Below are positions 1-12,049 of a stretch of 64,000 nt of DNA, in pieces. The position numbers were made by a program, and so were the translations under genes. Below the pieces are notes generated by a model, which saw nothing but the letters and a program-made list of their open reading frames with translations, was not told where the DNA came from and did no database searches. This DNA comes from Sipunculus nudus (taxonomy: Eukaryota; Annelida; Sipuncula; Golfingiida; Sipunculidae), in NCBI GenBank assembly GCA_026874595.1, contig CM049314.1, forward strand, positions 15,432,729 through 15,496,728. Reading direction: 5' to 3'. The first letter of the stretch is position 1. Each line of letters opens with the position of its first letter.

Positions 1-99
1 CTCTACACTAACGTAGACACGCCCCCAGGAAGGTTTCTTTGGAAAACAATCCTAAGAAAAATTGCAGACAAGACGTCGCCTATCAGACACAATGCCTAT

Positions 100-1290
100 A
101 AAAACCCCCTACAAGATTGGTTCTCACGAGTCTATGCTAAATAGAAATGAACATTAAAAGATGCAGGTGGCGTTTACTGATTGCTAAACTGCATTTGATA
201 TTAACATCAAATGAACTACGTGTTCTTCCTAACTGGGTATCTCATGCTAATGGCTAAACATGACATTACATACAAGAATTAATAAAACCTATCTGGTCAT
301 ACTCCCTATACCTAAATACGTAAAGTCACAGTCCTCTGGTGACACACCTAAGAATCATTTTGCAGAAGACTCAGCCCTCGATTTGATACTTGTCCACAAT
401 ACCAACTTAGGCGTTCTATGACTCGATGAACTTGATCTATTCTAATTCAATTAAGAAAACCCTACCCAAGGATAATTCTTGTGAAAAATAAACCATTCGG
501 CTTGACATTTCAATCATCGATCAATTTAATGTGGAAGCTAAAGGAGGCTAAATAACGGTGTTTTTGCCTGTTACAAACAGGTCAATGTAGGTGGCGCCAC
601 CAATACCTCAAATCAAACAAGGGTCATTTGACAAACCTTTGCACAAGTGCTTTGGTGATGCCAGCTCCATCCCTATCTAAATTATTGATCACTTTAGCTG
701 AATGATTTCGGAGAAGAATATTTTCAAATTTGTTCTAGTTTTTTTTCCCATTAAATGTAAATTGATGAAGGTGGCGCTAAGAAAAGCTCAATCCCACAAC
801 ATTTGACATTTGAGGAATTATGGGTTTATGCACTGATGATCACTTACCCCAGTACAACAAAAATTGATGCAGGTGGCGCCACCATTACTTTAATTTCAAG
901 TATGACTCATATGACCAACATTTGCATACAATTAGGTGATTATAGCTCAGGCCGTTTCTGAGATAGTAAGTTTAGTTTGCTTATTTGGCAAAATGACTCA
1001 GTTCAGCTTCCTGCTACTCGTCCAAAGATCGCTGAGCTGAACCATTCGAACAATCTTCAGAGAACTTGGCTGGACAATTTCATAGAAGAAGATTTTTCAA
1101 GCTTTAATTTTTCATTTATTTTTTCTATACAATCTATGTCAATGTAAAAGCAAAAAGTAAACTCGATACGATAAAGTTCGAGAGGTGACTGATTCTTCCA
1201 TAACATTTGGCGCTTCTAGCTCCGACGGTTTTTCGTTAACGGACGACGGACGGCAGACGAAGACGCCGCGCCACCGCGTAAGCTCACAGG
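100..1290 (-). repeat. HINE-type (Helentron-like) repeat remnant with palindromic core units
   Basis: The perfect palindrome GGTGGCGCCACC occurs at 590-601 and 872-883, with degenerate forms near 165 and 769. The right end, about 1225-1290, reads on the minus strand as the CCGTCCGTC-rich leader plus a 'gagctta' hairpin element. Both features also mark the better preserved copy at 4034-7160, so this looks like an inverted, eroded copy of that family. The left boundary is vague. The small open frame at 1185-1442 lies within this leader and has no recognisable protein features. Confidence 0.5.
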
Positions 1291-1722
1291 TTGGCAACAA
1301 GTACCAGGAGTTTCATGAATATCCAACGTATCTAGATTGCGGTCTTGTAAATACCGGTGTGGCCTGTGTGTCATCAAGAATATCGGCTCGAAAAAAATTC
1401 CCTAAGCGCCTAGGCAGAAAATTCAGACTTCCTCCACCCTGAGCGCTCGATGAGCTCTAAAATTTCCAGTCAGTCATGAATATTTCCAAGGTATCTGAAC
1501 AAATCTGATTTGTGGTTGTACTCTACTGTATATTATGATATCTAAGTTACATTGACCATTCATGTTCTAAAGAAATTACTTCTGTTAATAATCGGTCATG
1601 TATAACACTTTCTTTGTTAAAACAAAGGACCTTATATTCTTTGTCTCTGCTGTCAATGACGGAACGAAGAATGAAGATAATGAATCAAAAAGACATCGGT
1701 AAGCATAGAGCAAGAAAAAAAA

Positions 1723-1736
1723 GGGGGGGGGGGGGG
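1723..1736. repeat. Poly-G run (14 bp)
   Basis: An uninterrupted run of 14 G follows an A-rich stretch. It is a simple-sequence tract, and its length may be uncertain because of sequencing error. The surrounding 1291-1826 stretch holds no recognisable gene. Confidence 0.9.
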
Positions 1737-1826
1737 ACAGTAAAAATCAGAGAAGATGGTTTTAAGCTCACCCGTCAATGTACTGCTGAAATATGGCTTA
1801 CGTTATTTTTAACTATGTACGCCCTG

Positions 1827-2357
1827 GCTTTATCGATTGAAGTGTAATATAACGTGTGATATATATGTTCAATCGGTACACCTAGATGTTGATCCAAACT
1901 ACGTATATTCAAGAATTTCATTAATATCTGTTGAAGGCCCACGATGGGATTATCGGTCTGCTCATCTGTTAACTTAACATGAAGTGCCAAAAATCAGATC
2001 CTGGGAAATTATTGTCCACTGGCGGATTTAGCAGTGCTGTTAATAGGATATTGTCAACAAATTCAATCCCTCAGGCAAGGTCCAATCTTGTAGCTTTATC
2101 GATTGAAGGGTAATATAACGTATGGTATATTTGTTCGATCCGCGTCATCCAGATGTAAATCCAAACTACGTATATTCAAGAAATTAATTAATATCTCCTT
2201 GAATACCTACTTTAGGATTAACGGTCTGCTCATCTGGTAATAAGACGAAATGCTAAATATATCTGGTACCGGGAAATTATTTTCGTCTGATGGATTTAGC
2301 AGTGCTTTCAGTAGGATTACGCCAACAATTACAATCCCCCAGGCAAGTTTCCATCCT
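1827..2357. repeat. 266-bp direct tandem duplication, two copies
   Basis: The block starting 'gctttatcgattgaag' at 1827 restarts at 2093, a period of 266 bp. Both copies share 'atccaaactacgtatattcaag', 'cggtctgctcatct' and 'ggatttagcagtgct' in the same order, with scattered substitutions. Copy 1 is 1827-2092 and copy 2 is 2093 to about 2357. Neither copy is coding. The divergence shows that this is a real ancestral duplication and not an assembly echo. Confidence 0.85.
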
Positions 2358-2539
2358 ATAGCGATCCTTTTATTAATATTTTTTTAAACTTTCATTTTCT
2401 TATTGTTGGAGGTAACCGCGTCCACACATTCTTTTAGCTAAAATCTAAGTATTTATGTGCATCTGCATAATTCCAATCCGATTTCGGACTACCTGACACG
2501 TCAGTACCACACACTTCCTGTCATTTTATATCCTATTGT

Positions 2540-2780
2540 AACCAGGCCCGGGGACTACTGCACCTGCAACCCTGGGTATGTAATGCCTCCCATTGCTGGG
2601 TCATACCACCGAGGATCATCTTATTTGTGAGTGAAACACTGTCGTTGGGCACGTTCTCACAAAAGGGAGCTTACCCTGGATGGGAGCCGAACGAAGCAAG
2701 TCACAGATGAGAACTCATGATGTCCCGAACTTACGATCTTTGCGTCCTGTGCTCTACACCTGAGCTACAGAAGCCAATTT
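2540..2780 (-). repeat. tRNA-derived SINE-like element
   Basis: Read on the minus strand, the segment begins with a tRNA-like head. An A-box-like stretch (complement of 2751-2767, TAGCTCAGGTGTAGAGC) is followed about 20 bp later by a weak B-box-like GTTCGGGAC (complement of 2722-2732). It then runs into a non-tRNA body that contains inverted pieces such as 'ggtatgaccc'. This is the layout of a polymerase III SINE. The B box is imperfect and no clear target duplication or tail was found, so it may be a fossil. Confidence 0.5.
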
Positions 2781-3073
2781 TTCTTAAGCGACACTTGCAG
2801 TCATATGAAAAGTACAAAAATATTAGCCATTAAGTCTTGAAAAAGTGGCCAGATTTGATGAAGAAATTAGCACCGAAGGATGTTTATGAACATTCCTTGC
2901 AGAAATCAGCAATGAATAAAAAACATTTATTGGTCTCATTTAGTTTTTATTTTAGCTTATATAAATTATTATCAGGAGAGCCCGCGATGGTTCAGATCGG
3001 TCAGGTGTTTCCTATATAGGGCGAAAGAAATACGCATCCCGTTTGTCATTAGAGAAGCATGCATATGGAATTT

Positions 3074-3888
3074 TGTTACAGGTGCCCCTTCTTATTGTGT
3101 GCACAAGTCTTACAGATGTCTTTTTTTATTGTGTTACACGGGCGTAACTCGTGTTGTAGCGGCCTCGACTGGCCGGGTGTTGCACTCTCAGTTAAATCCG
3201 TACTTATTGAACTCTCGCGGAGTGTAACAGCTCGCTGCCGTGCCTGTCTCGAATGTTCGCGTCTGTGCACGTGTATTCTTCTTTTCGATTGTTCGTGAAA
3301 GGGAATTTTATAGAGCCCTTATAAATAGGGGCTGTGTTTTAGAGCAGAGGGAGAGGTGAGAGAATATTCCAGCGGACACAGAAGCGTGTATGTCAGTTTG
3401 TGGGACCTATTCCGATAAGAGCGGCAATTATAGATTTTCTTCAGATTTTCTTCTGGTTTTGTGACGAATCTTATTTGGTCTTCAGTTTACTTTTGGGATT
3501 GTTACACGAGCTTTATACATTGGACAGTTATTTTCCGATAGAATTAGTGTGAACTGTTCGTCCGGCTTATACATTTTAAAGGACTTATCCCTGTGACAGT
3601 GGTGGTATCCAGGTACTGAGCACTTTGTTTATTTAACTGCGTGATTGTATTGATTTGTTGTTATACTGCTGTTATACTGTGTAATTGTATTAATTTAGAG
3701 TATTGTAATGTGAGGGTTGTTTTTAGAATAAATTATAGTTATTTGTTAACAAAAAAAACACTGACTTCTTTATTCATTCCCATAGACATTTCACGCTGCC
3801 TAGTGTTACAGAATCTGATTTTTTTTCTCCATTACAAAATTTATGTTCATCACGCATACGTGATCTGCTGATATTAGGTTCCGTAACA
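3074..3888 (+). repeat. 5' LTR of element 1 (815 bp)
   Basis: It starts TGTTACAGG and ends GTAACA, and the same sequence recurs at 14380-15206. It contains a TATA box, TATAAATA, at 3320-3327 and a poly(A) signal, AATAAA, at 3727-3732. The layout therefore fits U3 promoter, R and U5. Compared with the 3' LTR it has many substitutions and several small indels. Confidence 0.93.
3320..3327 (+). promoter_or_regulatory. TATA box in the 5' LTR
   Basis: TATAAATA is followed by a GGGGCTG stretch and is conserved in the 3' LTR at 14637-14644. Its place in the first third of the LTR fits the U3 core promoter of the element. Confidence 0.7.
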
Positions 3889-3894
3889 TAAAAT

Positions 3895-3912
3895 TGGGGG
3901 CTCGTCCGGGAT
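3895..3912 (+). other. Primer binding site, tRNA-Pro type
   Basis: TGGGGGCTCGTCCGGGAT lies 6 bp after the LTR end. The 18 bases are complementary to the 3' end of tRNA-Pro, the same primer site used by many gammaretroviruses. The site begins with TGG as expected from the tRNA CCA end. Confidence 0.88.
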
Positions 3913-4089
3913 GGCTTAATAGTTTTGAAAATTTACTAGGGCTTGACCTGGACATATTGTTTTATCATACATTGTTTACAAGATAACATATTGTTTACAG
4001 TACATTGTTTACAGGATTTATCTCAGTGGTTTTTAGCTCAGCTTACTGAAAGCCATCTGAGCAATAGCAATCACCCTTTGTCCGTCGTC

Positions 4090-6075
4090 TGTCCGGCCGT
4101 CCGTTAACAGGGCACAAATCGTAACCGCTGGACCTGTAATCTTCAAACTTGACATCCAGAAAGGTCTATGAAAAATCTCCTTGGAAACCTGAAATTAGCT
4201 CTCTGTTACCCTTATTCTTTGAGCAATGGAACTCGTAAGTACCCACCAGAATAATCAAAGATTTGGTACAAAAACTCAAGTATCTGAATAACTACTGCAT
4301 TGATTACCATGATTTTCTGCATGAATATAGATCCTGGAGAGTTCCAGCATTTCCTGCAACTGGTGGCGCCACCTGTATTTTTCAAATTTTTACGAATTTT
4401 TTTTCTCTCTTTTTGATACTTTCAAAGAAGCTGTCATCTGTCAACAGGGCACAAATCGTAACTGCTCAACCTGGAATCTTCAAACTTGAAATCCTGCGAG
4501 AGCCATGAAATATCTCCTTGGAAACCTGAAATTAGGTCTCTGTTTCCCATATTATCATTGCTATTGAGCTCGTAAGTACCCTCAAGAATAATCAAAGATT
4601 TGATTCAAAAACTCAAGTATCTGAATAACTACTGCATTGATCACCATGATTTTTTGCATGAATATTGATCATGAAGTGTTCCATCGTTTCCTGCAAACTG
4701 GTGGCGCCACCTATACTTTTTTTCAATTTCACGAAAAAAAAATTTTCTATTTTTGATACTTTCACAGAAGCTGTCAAGTGTCAACAGGGCACAAATAGTA
4801 ACCACTGGACCTGGAATCTTCTAACTTTACATCCAGAAGGTCCATGAAAGGTCTCTATGGGAACCTGAAATTAGGTTTCTGTTACCCATAGCCTCCGATT
4901 TATGGGGCTCGTAGATACTCGTCAGAATAATTAAAAATTTGATCCAAAACCTGCACTATCTGGACAACTAATGCATTGATCACCATGTTTTGTTTTGTTT
5001 TTTTTTTGCATGGATTTTCAACACAGAGTGTTTCATACCTGCAAACTGGTGGCGCCACATTGATTTTGTCCAATTTTTACGTTTTCTTTCTCTATTTTGG
5101 AGACCTTCAAAGAAGTGCTCCTCTATTAACAAGGCATAAATTGTAACTTTTCCACCTTGAATCTACTAACTTGACATCCCGGGAGATCCATGAAAAATCT
5201 CTTTGGAAACCTAAAATTAAAACTCGGTTACTTATACCCTCTGAGCTATAGGGCTCAGAAGTATCCCCCAGAATAATTAAAAAAATTGATACCAAAGCTG
5301 CACTATCTAGACAACTACTGAATTGATCACCATAATTCTTTACATGAATATTGACCATCGAGTGTTCCGTCAATTGCTGCAAACTGGTGGCGCCACCCTT
5401 ATTTTCTAATTTTTTATGAAATTTTTTCTCTTTTTTTGATTCCTTCAAAGAAGCTGTCATCTGTTAACAGGGCACAAATCGAAACTGCTAGACCTGGAAT
5501 CTTCTAACTTGACATCAAGGGAGGTCCATGAAAAGTCTCTGGAGAAAGGTGAAATTAGGTCTCTGTTACCTATTTTCTCTGAGCTGTGGGTCCCCCAAGA
5601 ATAATAAAAAAATTTGATACAAAAGCTTCAGCATCTTAATAATTACTGCCTTGATCACCATGATTCTTTGAATGAATATTGATCATGGAGTGTTCCATCA
5701 AATCCTGCAAACTAGTGGCGCCATGTGTGTTTTTCTAATTTTTACGAATTTGTTTTCTCTCTATTGTTGATACCTTCAAAGAAGGTGTCATCTGTTAACA
5801 GGGCACAAATCGTAACCGCTGGCCCTTGAATCTTCTAACATGACATCAAAGAAGGTCCATGAAAAGTCTCTACGGAAATCTGAAATATGGTCTCTGTTAC
5901 CTTTATCCTCCGAGCTACGGGGCTCGTAAGTTCCCCCAGAAAATAAAAAATGTAATACAAAAACTCTGCGTTAGTTTCCAGAAAACTGCTCGGAGACCCT
6001 TGGACTAATCTTTCCGAAACCCAGCATAGTTGTTTCTTCACCTTTGTTGTTTTGCCTAACAAAGACAGGTGGCAC
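4090..6075 (+). repeat. Tandem array of ~340-bp units, about 6 copies
   Basis: The palindromic marker GGTGGCGCCACC or a close variant sits at 4362, 4700, 5048, 5386, 5714 and 6068, giving spacings of 328-354 bp. Each unit also carries 'aacagggcacaaatcgtaac', 'cttctaacttgacatc', 'gaaattaggtctctgttacc' and 'gcattgatcaccatgattt' in the same order. The units have diverged by substitutions and short indels. Small open frames in this array are accidental. Confidence 0.85.
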
Positions 6076-7060
6076 CACCAACAATCCTTTCTGTGCAGTA
6101 CGAATCTGGGTGTCTTTTAGTTAACAGCCCATATCTCAGGAGTGGCTCGATGTATTGTGTTGAAAATTTGCATGTCCATAGATCTTGGATCTCTCTATCT
6201 CATTATTGCAACTGGGGGCGCCATCTGCAATAATTTTTGCGTAGTGTCCATCTGTGCATTTACTATCTGTTCGTCTTGGTGGTTCTTCAATGTATTGGGT
6301 TGAAATTGTGCATGTTCATAGATCCTCAACAGCTACATCTCGTAAACAAGACAGGTGGCGCCGTCTGCAGTCGTTTTTGCGTGGCGTCCATCGGTATATT
6401 TGCTTTTAGTGAAAATTGCTCATATCTCAGTAATGGTTCCAGATATTGGTCTGAAATTTGGCATGTCCATCCATCTTGGAAAGTTTTCTCGTAAACAAGA
6501 CAGGTGGTGCCACATACTTTCCCGGTTTTGTATCATAAATAATTGCCCTTTTCTCAGGAGTGATTTTCCGTATAGGCCTGAATTGGTGCATACCCATAGA
6601 TCTTGGACTCATCCATCTTGTACTCAAGACTGGTGGAGCCTCCTGCAATCATTTTCCTGTGGCGTCCATCCGTACATGTGCTTTGGGTGAAAATTGATCA
6701 TATCTCAGGAGTGGTTCATTGTTCTGAAATTTGGCATGTTCAGCCATCTTGGGAAATTTTATTTTAAACCAGACAGGTGGCGCCACCTACCTTCCCTTTT
6801 TTTGTAGAAAAAATTAAGGCCATTTTCTGAGGAGTGATATGCCCTATTGGCCTGAAATTTTGCATATCGATAGATCTTGGACTCCTCCATCTTGTACTCA
6901 AGACTGGTGGCGCCATCTGCAATTGTTCAGCTGAGGCGTCCATACCTACATGTGCTTTGGGTGAAAATTGTTCATATATTAGGAGTGGTTCAAGATACTG
7001 AAATATGGCATGCCAATCTGTCTTGGAGAGTTTTCTCATAAACCAGACATTTCTAAGGAC
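6075..7060 (+). repeat. Second tandem array, alternating ~147 and ~130-bp half units
   Basis: Markers of the type 'aggtggcgcca' fall at 6207, 6354, 6503, 6632, 6776 and 6905. Alternate half units share different neighbours: 'gcatgtccatccatcttgg' on one side and 'catagatcttggactc' on the other. The basic unit is therefore a dimer of about 277 bp. It lies inside the HINE-type element and follows directly on the ~340-bp array. Confidence 0.75.
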
Positions 7061-7185
7061 TCGTCACAAAATTCATGATTTTTAGCTCTCTGGCTGTCAT
7101 TTTGCTCATTTTTCAACCTTCCTTGAATTAAGCTGAGCGTCATGGCCCATGGGCCACTAGTTTGTTATTGTTTTAACATCTTAAC

Positions 7186-8880
7186 ATGGCAGGTTTCTAA
7201 CCTGAGACATTTAGTGACGATCCCGACCCTGATCAACTCGAACAGTTGACAAAAGAACAGTTGTTGCGCTTGGGACAACACTTAGGCTAGGTGTGAAAAA
7301 AGCTTTGAGAAAGCCTGATATCATAGCTAAAATCAAGCAAGATCTAATTAGCAAAGGTTTAATTGAAGAGAGTGAAGTGGAAACATAAAAAAAAATGACA
7401 GCCTTGCTATGCAGTTAGAATGAAAAAGTTGGAAATGCAAGATGAGCAAGCAGTAAAACAGTAAGAATTAGAAATAGAAAAACAGAGAGAAGAGAGTGAA
7501 TTAGAAAAATAAAGAGAAGAGAGGGAATTAGAAAAACCAAAAGAAATAGAAAAAAAGAAAGACTAGAAAAAGAAAAAGAAATTGAGTTAAAACGACTGGA
7601 GTTAGTAAGACTGAAATTAGAACATAGTCAACGTGCTGCCCATACTCACAGTTTTGATGTTGCTAAACACATTAGACTTGTCCCACCTTTTCAAGAAAAA
7701 GAGGTTGATAAATATTTCTTACACTCTGAGAAAATAGCTGAAAATTTAAAACTGCCTAAGGAAAATTGGACTATGCTGTTACAAAGGGTATTGACTGGCA
7801 AGGCCAGAGAAATTTATACAGAGCTTTCAGTAGAGGCTGCTGCTTACTATGACCTGGTAAAATGGTTAAACCTAAAAGGTTATGAGTAAGTTCCAGAGGC
7901 TTAATTACCGCAAGGAATTCAGAAACTGGGAAAAGCGCAAAGAACAGACCTACGTCGAATATGCTAGGAGTAAAGAGCAGTTTTTTTATCGCTGGTGTAG
8001 TTATAAAAATGTAATGAAAGATTATGACAATTTGCGCCAGTTGATTTTGCTTGAAGAATTTAGGCGCTGCATTAACGTAGATGTTAAAACTTTTCTTGGT
8101 GAGAAAAGTCATGAAACACTTGACTTTGCTGCTCAATTAGCTGATGATAATTAATTATCACACAAAATGTACTTTACTAGCAAATCAAACCAGTCATTCA
8201 CAAAAAAAAAATGTAATCCGTATGGTCAAAAGAAGTTTAAAGCGCTGTCACCCAGTACAAGTAGTTCTGATAGTTCAACAAAGTCCATTGCTACACCTCA
8301 GCCCACGTCCACTGAGTGTAAGTCCAACGAAGACCAGTCATTTGCGAAATATGTAATTACTACAAGAAGGAAGGTCATCTAATATCTGACTGCTGGAAAC
8401 TTGCGAATAAACAAAATTGCAAATCTTCTGGTTTTGTTTCAAAATCTTTCCATAGCATAGTACAAGAGCCAGGCCCTTTTTATGTAAATAAAGGGTACAA
8501 CTCCTTTATTGACTCTGATAAAGAGTTTGGTGCTACGGAGGCCCATTTGCCGTCTGAATCCAAAGAAGAATCCGTGTCTTGCGGGGTAAAAACCTCAGTT
8601 GATTCCTGCGAGGAATTAAATAAGGCTAGGTCCTTTCAAGACTCCTGCGAGGAGTACCCTCTAAATAAGGCTAAGTCCTTTTACGACTCTTGCGAGGGTA
8701 TTTCAAATGAGGCCGGGTCCTCTTATGACAAACATAAGTTTGTTTCTGCTGAGAAAAGTTCCTCTGTTGAATCCCATGAGGAGTTTGATTGTAAAAAGGA
8801 TGTAGATTCCTTTAAGTTCTCTGAAAAAGAGTTTATGACTAACACTGTCAATGTCAGTTCTTTGTTTGATAAAATGGGGT
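7186..8880 (+). pseudogene. Broken gag with SCAN-like capsid domain (element 1)
   Basis: This is the structural (capsid and nucleocapsid) gene of element 1. The candidate ATG at 7186 is followed by a stop within five codons. Beyond it, about 7228-7390 encodes a short helical SAP-like stretch, and 7400-7640 a Glu/Lys/Arg-rich coiled coil. About 7645-8154 encodes a domain with 'VAKHIRLVPPFQE' and 'FLGEKSHETL' that I recognise as the capsid type from which vertebrate SCAN domains derive. A zinc knuckle remnant near 8354-8395 keeps its first Cys, His and last Cys, but its second Cys is Tyr. Several stops and frame changes break it. The 3' part (8547-8880) is acidic and Ser-rich with short internal repeats. 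Confidence 0.75.
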
Positions 8881-8905
8881 AGTAGATTCCTCTCCTGACT
8901 CTGAA

Positions 8906-9331
8906 ATGGATTTATTTGAGCCATTCATACATGATGGTTTTGTATCACTTTCAAATGATTTTTCAGATTCTACCCCTATTAGAATTTTGAGGGACACCGG
9001 TTCAGGCCAGACTCTCATTTTAGCAAACTCTTTGCCATTTTCTAATAGGGTTTTTACGGGTGCACATGCACTTGTTAATGGTGTGTTTTCAGGCAAGCAC
9101 GCTTCAGTTCCGCTTCACAGTATCCATTTAAAGTCAGATTTGATTTCTGTGATTATTACTGTGGGCATAAGATCTACTATACCCTTTAAGGGATTTCAGT
9201 TGTTACTAGGCACTGATGATGCAGGTAACGAAGTACAGCCTGTACCAATAGTCACAGAAAAGCCGTCCCTTGATCAGGACACTGATCCGGAAAGTCAGAT
9301 ATTCCTGGTTTGTATCCTTCATGGGCTGTAA
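8906..9331 (+). pseudogene. Aspartic protease region (element 1)
   Basis: An open frame of 141 codons contains the retroviral-type active site motif 'RDTGSGQTLI' near residues 29-38. A 'LLGTD' motif near residue 100 corresponds to the conserved ILG-type strand of pepsin-like retroviral proteases. It normally cuts the Gag-Pol polyprotein as a dimer. It is out of frame with the end of gag and with the following integrase. Its own frame is open, so the domain may be intact, but the gene as a whole is not. Confidence 0.7.
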
Positions 9332-10932
9332 CTAGATCTATGGCCAAGAAAAACACACATGAGGATAATGGTCCAGATAACACTTCGGGAGTCACTAGTG
9401 ACTCGTCTAATGACTCGCCCGTACAGGATGCAGCATTCTCAAGGTCAGAACTTATCGTGGAACAGCATAATGACCCTGATATTTCATGTTTGTTTCCCAG
9501 GGCAGTTCCTAAAGATGAACTGTCACAGAACCCAGTTTGTTTCTATGTTAAAAATGGAGTGCTTATGCGTAAATGGCGACCACCTGATGTATGCGCTGAT
9601 GAATAGTGGGCCATCAAACATCAAACATTAATGCCAAAAAGTGTTCGCAATGAAATTCTAAGCATGGCACATGAGGCTCCTTTGTCTGGCCATTTAGGTA
9701 TAAATAAAACTTAGTACACACTTCTATAGGCCTAACCTCAGGACAGATGTTGTACAATATTGTCAATCATGCCATACATGCCAGATGGTAGGCAAGCCCA
9801 ATCAGAATCCTCCAAAGGCCACTCGTAGGCCTATTCCCGCTTTCGAGGAACCATTTTGTAGGATTATTGTTTATTGTGTTGGACCACTGCCAAAAACAAA
9901 ATCTGGACATGAATACTTGCTGACAATTATGTGCGCATCTACCAGGTTCCCTGAGGCAATACACTTGCGCAAAATTAATGCCAAAAGTGTTGTTAAAGCT
10001 CTGACCAAGTTATTTACAACGTTTGGATTACCAAAATCCGTCCAGTCTGACCAAGGGTCTAATTTTATGTCTGGCTTATTCCAACAAGTTATGCTTGAGC
10101 TAGGTATAAAAAAGTACAGCTCTTTGCCATAACTTCCTGAATGTCAGGGCGCCCTCGAGCGTTTTCACCAGACAATAAAAAACATGATGAGTACCTATTG
10201 CTATAACACACAGAAAGATGGGATGAAGGAATCCATCTATAGCTGTTTGCTGTCAGAGAATCCTTTCAAGAGTCCTTGGGTTTCAGTCCCTTTAAACTAG
10301 TTTTTGGACACGCAGTTCGCGGTCCATTTAAACTGCTAAAGGCAAAACTCTTGTGTGAAAATCCTGATACTCTTAGTTTACTGCAGTATGTCTCAGACTT
10401 TCGCACTAAACTACACAATGCTTGTGAGATTGCAAAGTCAAATCTAAAATCTGCACAAAGTAAATTGAAAACAAGGTATGACAAGCACACTGTAATTAGG
10501 ACGTTTGAGCCTGATGAAAAGGTCCTTTTCTTACTTCCCATCCCTGGCAGACCTCAGCAAGCTAGGTATTTTGGTCCTTACATTGGTGACAAGAGAGTCA
10601 GTGATTTAAATTACATACTGTTGACACCAGATAGACGTAAGAAGAAACAACTGTGCCATGTTAATATGTTGAAACCATATTATGACAGAAATAACACATC
10701 ATATGTTGTACATAATGTTACTGCTGTTAATTGTGTAAAAACTGACCCTAACCCAGTTAAAGTAGATACTGATTGTAAGTGTGATGTAGACATTCAGTGT
10801 GGAACAGTACCACTAAAAACCCAGACGTGCTTAACAACCTGGATGCCAAACTGTCACACCTTACCGCACAACAACAACAAGACCTCCAGTAGCCTTGACA
10901 ACATGACACTCAGGCCTTTAGAAATAAACTGA
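9310..10932 (+). pseudogene. Integrase remnant located upstream of RT (element 1)
   Basis: The integrase is split over three open pieces (9310-9606, 9785-10132, 10276-10932). A zinc-binding HHCC region spans about 9669-9785, with 'H.GI' and 'CQSCHTCQ'. The catalytic core follows, with 'SDQGSNF' as second Asp and 'ALERFHQT' as the Glu. The first catalytic Asp position, before 'CVGPLPKTKSG', is Tyr. A C-terminal GPY/F-type module ('YFGPYIGD' ... 'VNMLKPYY') is present. A stop at 9604 and frame changes disable it. Its position before RT is the diagnostic feature of Gmr1-like elements. Confidence 0.85.
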
Positions 10933-10974
10933 TTGGGCCTGGAGTCATAATGGCAGTCACAACAGAACGCCCAT

Positions 10975-12030
10975 TCTAAGGATCGGATCAAAATATTTCA
11001 TGTCTGTCGAAAGCCGGAAGCCGGAAACCAAGGAATTGTTTTATAAATAAAGCAGTTTAAAGCATATACAAAATGCTAACATAATCCTAATGAAATATTT
11101 TGGTCAATGGAAGAGGAAAAGGTTTTTAATTTTATACATGAAAAAAAAATATTTTCTTCAAAACAACCTTGTTTAAACATTAACTTGACGTTTCGTGATT
11201 CAGCCAAATTTTCTGTTGATGTCTCCATGATATTATCAGGGTAATTTTTTAAAAAGGGAACATTTGTAACGTGAATAAAAACTTATCAAAACATTTAATT
11301 TTTTTATGTTTCCACCATCATAAAATACGGTAACAGCGTAAAATATTGACGAGTTAATATTATTTTGTTTTACAAAATGAAATAAAAATATCAATATAAT
11401 ATTTTATAAAAACATAATCATGAATTTTACAAAGCAGATTTAGTTTATGAAAAATATGTCATATTGAAGAAATTGAGAATGCTTGACACGTTTGCTGACG
11501 ATATGATGACCAGTTCATTTGCCATAACTGCATTCTGAGTTTTACACATTTGGACTATAACCGAGCATTTCCGAGCAAAAAAAGTCTATAACTTCGGATG
11601 GATAACTTTGATTTTTAACATAATAATAGAATAGACCTTATTCCATCAATAAAAACAAAATGGTACTTTCCATAGATGTAAAAGCATTTAAATTATGCTT
11701 CGATCATTGCTGTATTTAAAAAAATCCTTGATCCGACTTAGGACTTCCGAGTTTATACATAGCAGTTAGGGAATCCCCTAACGGAAGTTATGATTCTCCC
11801 GCTGAAGCCATCATGACAGACGTGTAGACGAGTTTTTCTAGTAAAACAAGCCTCGGTATTAAAAACTGCTGCAAGAATACAGGTAAGTCAACCGTGGATA
11901 TAATAATTATTATTTTCCCAAACAGAATAACGTCACTTTTTGTCTTAACTCAGAAACATGACAGTTCGAGAAGTAGATGAAAATTAAAAAGTAGTGTCAG
12001 AAATGGCGTGCACATCTGCACATACTAAAA
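10975..12030. repeat. Non-coding spacer between INT and RT with a block duplicated downstream
   Basis: After the integrase frame ends, about 1 kb of AT-rich DNA without coding features precedes RT. Part of it, about 11425-11724, recurs almost unchanged at about 13285-13584 inside the RNase H region. Its origin is unknown. It could be a nested insertion or host sequence carried along. No inverted ends were found. Confidence 0.6.
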
Positions 12031-12049
12031 TTGATGCGAACCCAATGGC

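Larger units (their letters stand above)
4034..7160 (+). mobile_element. Helentron-like non-autonomous element (HINE) nested in the leader of element 1
   Basis: The 5' end carries a hairpin-rich leader: 'agctcag' at 4035, then 'ctgagc', then a CCGTCGTCTGTCCGGCCGTCCG stretch. The 10-bp sub-terminal repeat GCTCAGCTTA (4036-4045) recurs inverted at 7129-7138. The 3' end is a compact hairpin, TGGCCCATGGGCCA (7143-7156), followed by CTAG. Sub-terminal inverted repeats, a 3' hairpin and tandem repeats in the core are the known marks of Helentron-derived elements such as pearl and DINE-1. It separates the primer site from the gag start and has no transposase. CTAG also fits the CTRR rule of canonical Helitrons, so the exact subclass is open. 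Confidence 0.65.

Noticed and set aside
2720-2775. A functional tRNA gene on the minus strand
   Set aside because: A-box-like and B-box-like pieces are present, but there is no complete cloverleaf or 3' stem and the B box is poor, so a SINE head is the better reading.
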